From positions 1,798,001-1,862,000 of the forward strand of contig JAHLKI010000001.1 of assembly GCA_025602905.1 (NCBI GenBank): DNA of 64,000 nucleotides, in the 5' to 3' direction. The notes below the pieces were generated by a model, which was given only the letters and a program-made list of their open reading frames with translations, made no database searches and had not been told where the DNA came from. Origin of the DNA: Phlyctochytrium arcticum (Eukaryota; Chytridiomycota; Chytridiomycetes; Chytridiales; Chytridiaceae). This document shows, one piece after another, positions 60,317 to 64,000 of this stretch. Position 1 is the first letter of the stretch, and every line of letters starts with the position of its first letter. Both the position numbers and the translations under genes were made by a program.

Positions 60317-60690
60317 TTGGTTCACTTCCATGTCGATGAGTATGCGAAATCTTATAATACTGCTATCTCTTTCTATTCCCATCAGCGTGTAATCCGTAAT
60401 TGCGCCCATATTTGGCCCAAAACGTGGCCACCTGCTTTGGGCCCACTATTCTGCGCGAAAAACATTACCGAAAACCTACCCAAGCGATGGCTACGAACTC
60501 GTGAAGACCATCTCGTACATGATAGACCATCACACCCAAATTTTTACCTTAAGTTTGATAAACTGACTTCTGTATGATTGTTGCAATCGCATCTAAAAAA
60601 CGTTTCCTTTCCTATAGCTGACCGCCGACGTCCAAGTGAAGGTAGCGACCGCAAACACCTCCACTGCTACATTGGTAGAAGACTGAAACA
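60317..60690 (+). pseudogene. RhoGAP gene fragment (exons 8-9)
   Basis: Plus-strand relict of exon 8 (CFGPTILRE-like, then a deletion, then DGYELVKTISYMIDHHTQIFT-like coding) and exon 9 (ADVQVKVATANTSTATL-like). The exon 8 donor and frame are damaged. Confidence 0.75.
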
Positions 60691-61289
60691 GGAAACAACA
60701 CAAAAATTGTGTAAATCGTTTGCAAAAGCATAATACATACAATGTCACATTTTGCCCCAACTTGGTGTCTTGGTCCCCAAAACTTGCATGTCTCACCAGT
60801 ATCGTAAAACATTCTCAAACGTATTCGTTGAATTGTCCAATGATTAGCCGACAATCTAGATTTACCCCATTTAAAGATATCAGTTGGCAATATCAACATG
60901 TTGAACTGCCCTTGTAAATCATGCATGTCAGATGCAAAACAAATTGGCCGTGTTCAAGATCAATGATACCTCCCATGGCAGTAATGTTTGGAGTATGTTT
61001 GGATGACATTTCATAAAGCTCATTTTAGTTTTCGTCGACCCACAGATTCAATAATGATATGTCCGATAAAAATGGGAAAGCTCTGATCCAAAGATACCTG
61101 GGTTTAAGAGGCGGTCGTGCATGATGCTGCCGACCCATCACAGGAAGTTTGAGGCAACATGATCCTGAACCCGCATCTGACTAGAATGATGGGCAAAAAT
61201 TGAACTTGCTTGATTGTGGGTCATTTTTGCATGGGACGGGTTGCAAATATGTTAAAACAGATTTATTTTTATTTATATTTTACTACACA

Positions 61290-64000
61290 CTACACTAGTG
61301 TCGCTGTAGATGTATTCGCATTTGCGTTCTCGGCGGTAGTACCGGTACTTATCTTTGTTTGGACATCCGGCGGTAACTACGGTGAAAGGAAAATATCTTA
61401 GATGTGACAAATGATACAAAAAGTCGGTTTTATCAAACTTAGCGTAAAGATCTCTGCATGATGGTCGATCATAAATGAAACGGTTTTGACAAGCTCATAT
61501 CCGTCGTCTATGTCGGCCTGGGTGGGCTTGCGATAGTATTTTTCTCGCAGAATATTGGGCCCGAAGCAAGTAGCGACATTACGTGCTAAAGATGATGGGC
61601 ACAATTAGGGATGACACGATGATGGGGAGAAGAAAGGAGATAGCAATGTTTACATGTCATTCGCTTATGCTCGACTTGGCCCACGACATCGGACAAGAAA
61701 TGCAGGAGATACTTCAACACCGCCTGATGGGCGATGGGTATCAATGAAACCAACAACCGCAACATTCGGAGTTTCTGATCATCCTGTTCCAATCGCCCAA
61801 CTCGAACAAATGCGTGATAGAGCCGATGGGTCAATTGTTGAGATGTGAACTGGAGCAAGTGTGGGAAGCTGGGAGTCTTAAGTCATGTAGCCAATTTTAG
61901 ATAGATTATTAGTACACGTGAGCATGGGAACGCGTCTCTACGCGTACCGTTGGCGTCGTTAGATAGCAGACTGCTTGGCAGCTTAGAACTACAACCGTTT
62001 TCTTCTCAATACATTTCTTCATCGCAACAACCAACTAATCGCTCTGCGACCAGTATATGACTATCGTGACCAGGAGGTGCCATCAGAGACCTTGTTACGA
62101 CATCAATAGCGGTTCTTTCAGATTCCGGAACCATTCCTTCAACAATCCTCCGATGTGCGCAGCATGCGGAGGTGGTGTTCGGTTCGGGTTGGGCGTTGGG
62201 GTATAATGCAACTCTCCTCCGCCCTCAACAACGTTTCTGAACTTGTCAAGGGTATTTTTGTGCACGGGGCGTCTGAATAGGCCTTCGGTGGCTATTCCCG
62301 GGGGGTCTATTGAAAAATATGTTTGTTAGTCAAACAATTTTTTTTTGTCGTTCCGAAAAAAAAACATCTTGGCTTACCTCCGGCACGTAACCATTCGCAC
62401 AATTGATACATGTGGGTAGGCAGCATTTCGGGTGTAACAGCTTCCAGCGGTAAACCCGCATGGCACGGAGCCATAAGTTCTTCAATGCTAGACCCATAAA
62501 ACCTGGGATCTAAAATAAAATAAAATCAGCGGGAAAGTCTTTTGGAACGTATAGTTTGTAATACTTACGGCTCAGCTGCTTCATTCGTGCTTTCTGGTCG
62601 CCGTAAATATCCGGGGCCTTTGGTCGAAACTTGTGCTTCCGCCAGAATTTCTTCCAAACGGAATTGGACGGATATATGTTCCTGTGCAACTGGGATACAT
62701 CCAAACAGCCAGTCGCCTCCACAAACGAAAGTAGTTCGCGTTTGATGACTTCAATTGAGGAAGCACCGGTGGTTGTTTTTGCCGCGAGAGATGCAGTGGA
62801 TGTGTATGCGGCCGCGTCAGGTGCGGCCAGCGTTGCTGTGGAGCCCATCAACCGGGTCTGGGGAGGTTTCGCAATGGCAGACGACGTGCGTTGCACATAT
62901 TCCTTAATCGGTGGTAGCACCCCGCTGGTAGGGACAGACGGTTGATCGTTCGTTTGTTGCTCTGCTGCTTGAACATCCGGACCAGTAACCACTGGCACGA
63001 TTTTGTTTGACCGTCGCAGAGATGATGCACGCGAAAGACTCAAGCTCGAGAATTTTTCAATGGATCTGGAAGGTTTCATTTGTGATGGTGGAGAGGTATC
63101 CCGATGCAAGTTGTTTGAGATCATTTCATTTGATTTAGAGAGTTTGATTTGAGATGGGTGTCGGGACAGACTATCCAGCGACAATTTCTCGAGTGATTTG
63201 GTGGGTTTCGATTGTGTCGAGGTTCGGGAAAGCTGTTGCTGGTCTTGAGAGAATTTATTTTGCGGAGTGGCTCGGGACAGACTTTCAGTAGTGAAAGATT
63301 TATCATTGGATCTGGTTGACTGCAAGGCATTGTCACCTCCCGTAAGAGATAATCGGACAGACGAGCTGCGGAACGAAACGGTCGGAAGCTGTTCAGCGGA
63401 ATTGGCCGGTTTGAGGGATTCTCGACTTCCGCTTAGCGACACGGTACTTCTGCGCTGAGACGATGTCCTAGATCGAGTGCGGACCCGGCCGCGGCCCTCG
63501 CTGGGGTCAGAAGCGGTCTCTGCTTCCCACTGCAGAGTATCTTCGCGCTTGCAGGGTTGTGCATCCTTGTGGAACTCCGATTCCCAAGGCACTATTTTCT
63601 GAATGGATCCGTTGCATGTCGGCGGAGCTGACAGCTTGCGGGGGGGCACTTCAACCTTTTCCGGACCAGAGGCGGGGTTCGAGACGGATGTATCAACCGT
63701 ACTGATCTGCAAGGAGTCCCGGGAACAACGGTCCAGCGAAAGTTTCTCGAAGATTTGGGCTGCTTGCGATTGCGTTGGGCTTTGGCACAGGCTTGGTTGC
63801 TGTTGCTGGTCTTGCGAGATTTTCTTTTGCGAAGTTGCTCGGGACAGACTTTCAGTGAATAAGATATCAATTGAATTGGTTGATCTAATTGCATTGTCAC
63901 CCGTAAGAGGTAATCGGACAGAGGAGCTGCGGACCAAAGAGGTAGAAAGCCGTTCAGCGGAATTGGCCGGTTTGAGGAATTCTCGACTTCCGCTTAGCGA
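61290..64000 (-). pseudogene. RhoGAP paralogue, disrupted; runs off the right edge
   Basis: Minus-strand copy of the 43.5-48.0 kb gene. The long exon is open from 64000 to 62569; then 62378-62509 and an exon from 62306, with splice positions identical to the parent. The arginine-finger block GIATEGLFRRPVHKNTLD is kept. The exon 7 equivalent is interrupted at 62107/62102 by a solo LTR, giving an immediate stop after RNLKEPLLMS. Coding similarity resumes at 61831 (LTHRLYHAFVRVGRLEQDDQ). The exon 8 donor reads CTAAGT instead of GTAAGT, and the last exon is partly lost. The long exon contains an internal duplication: SLSGSRE...LKPANSAE appears near 63975 and again near 63430. The N-terminal half could still be expressed as a truncated protein lacking a complete GAP domain. 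Confidence 0.85.
61836..62102. mobile_element. Solo LTR, 267 bp
   Basis: Inserted in the RhoGAP paralogue. On the plus strand it begins TGTTGAGATG and ends GTTACGACA, the TG...CA ends of LTR retrotransposons, and it is flanked by a 5-bp direct repeat TCAAT (61831-61835 and 62103-62107). Removing it and one TCAAT restores continuity with the parent gene. No internal retroelement sequence remains, so it arose by LTR-LTR recombination (inference). Superfamily cannot be fixed from the LTR alone. Confidence 0.85.

Overview
The window is nuclear DNA of a fungus, most likely an early-diverging one (a chytrid-like lineage is my best guess, not proven). Evidence: nearly every gene is split by short GT-AG introns of about 50-65 nt; there is a chitin synthase, a vacuolar GH38 mannosidase, a YAT-type amino acid permease, a hybrid histidine kinase and a KDM3-type JmjC demethylase; and there is a decayed Fanzor-like nuclease gene, a family known mainly from early-diverging fungi and other eukaryotes. 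No operon-like structure, rRNA, CRISPR array or convincing tRNA was seen.

Layout, 0-54 kb: gene-dense housekeeping DNA. In order: TRF4-type poly(A) polymerase (+), CaMK-type kinase (-), cytochrome c oxidase subunit IV/Cox5 (-), amino acid permease (+), triple-KH RNA-binding protein (-), La-motif protein (-), chitin synthase (-), acidic protein (+), AMS1-type alpha-mannosidase (+), DJ-1/Hsp31-type protein (-), decayed Fanzor-like locus (-), small hypothetical (-), dienelactone hydrolase (+), 2-oxoglutarate dehydrogenase E1 (-), acylaminoacyl peptidase (+), LEA-2-like membrane protein (-), tRNA dimethylallyltransferase whose last intron joins in frame to a MOCS2A-like sulfur carrier (-), KDM3-like demethylase (+), large RhoGAP (+), hybrid histidine kinase (+), OPA3-like protein (-). 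Exon structures were built by hand from splice signals, frame continuity and family motifs.

Layout, 54-64 kb: accessory DNA with no clearly intact gene apart from the partial RhoGAP paralogue at the right edge. It holds a TIR-flanked MITE-like element, a second pair of inverted ends about 1.3 kb apart, dispersed and direct repeats of unrecognised gene fragments, four or five broken copies of the RhoGAP gene at 43.5-48.0 kb in both orientations, and a 267-bp solo LTR with a 5-bp target duplication inside the RhoGAP paralogue.

The two observations I rate highest are the truncated Fanzor-type RNA-guided nuclease relic (22.5-23.7 kb) with an adjacent inverted duplication of its own coding sequence, and the predicted tRNA-isopentenyltransferase / molybdopterin-synthase sulfur-carrier fusion (35.7-38.0 kb), which is supported by a clean 60-nt in-frame intron and by the lack of any usable start codon for the sulfur carrier alone.
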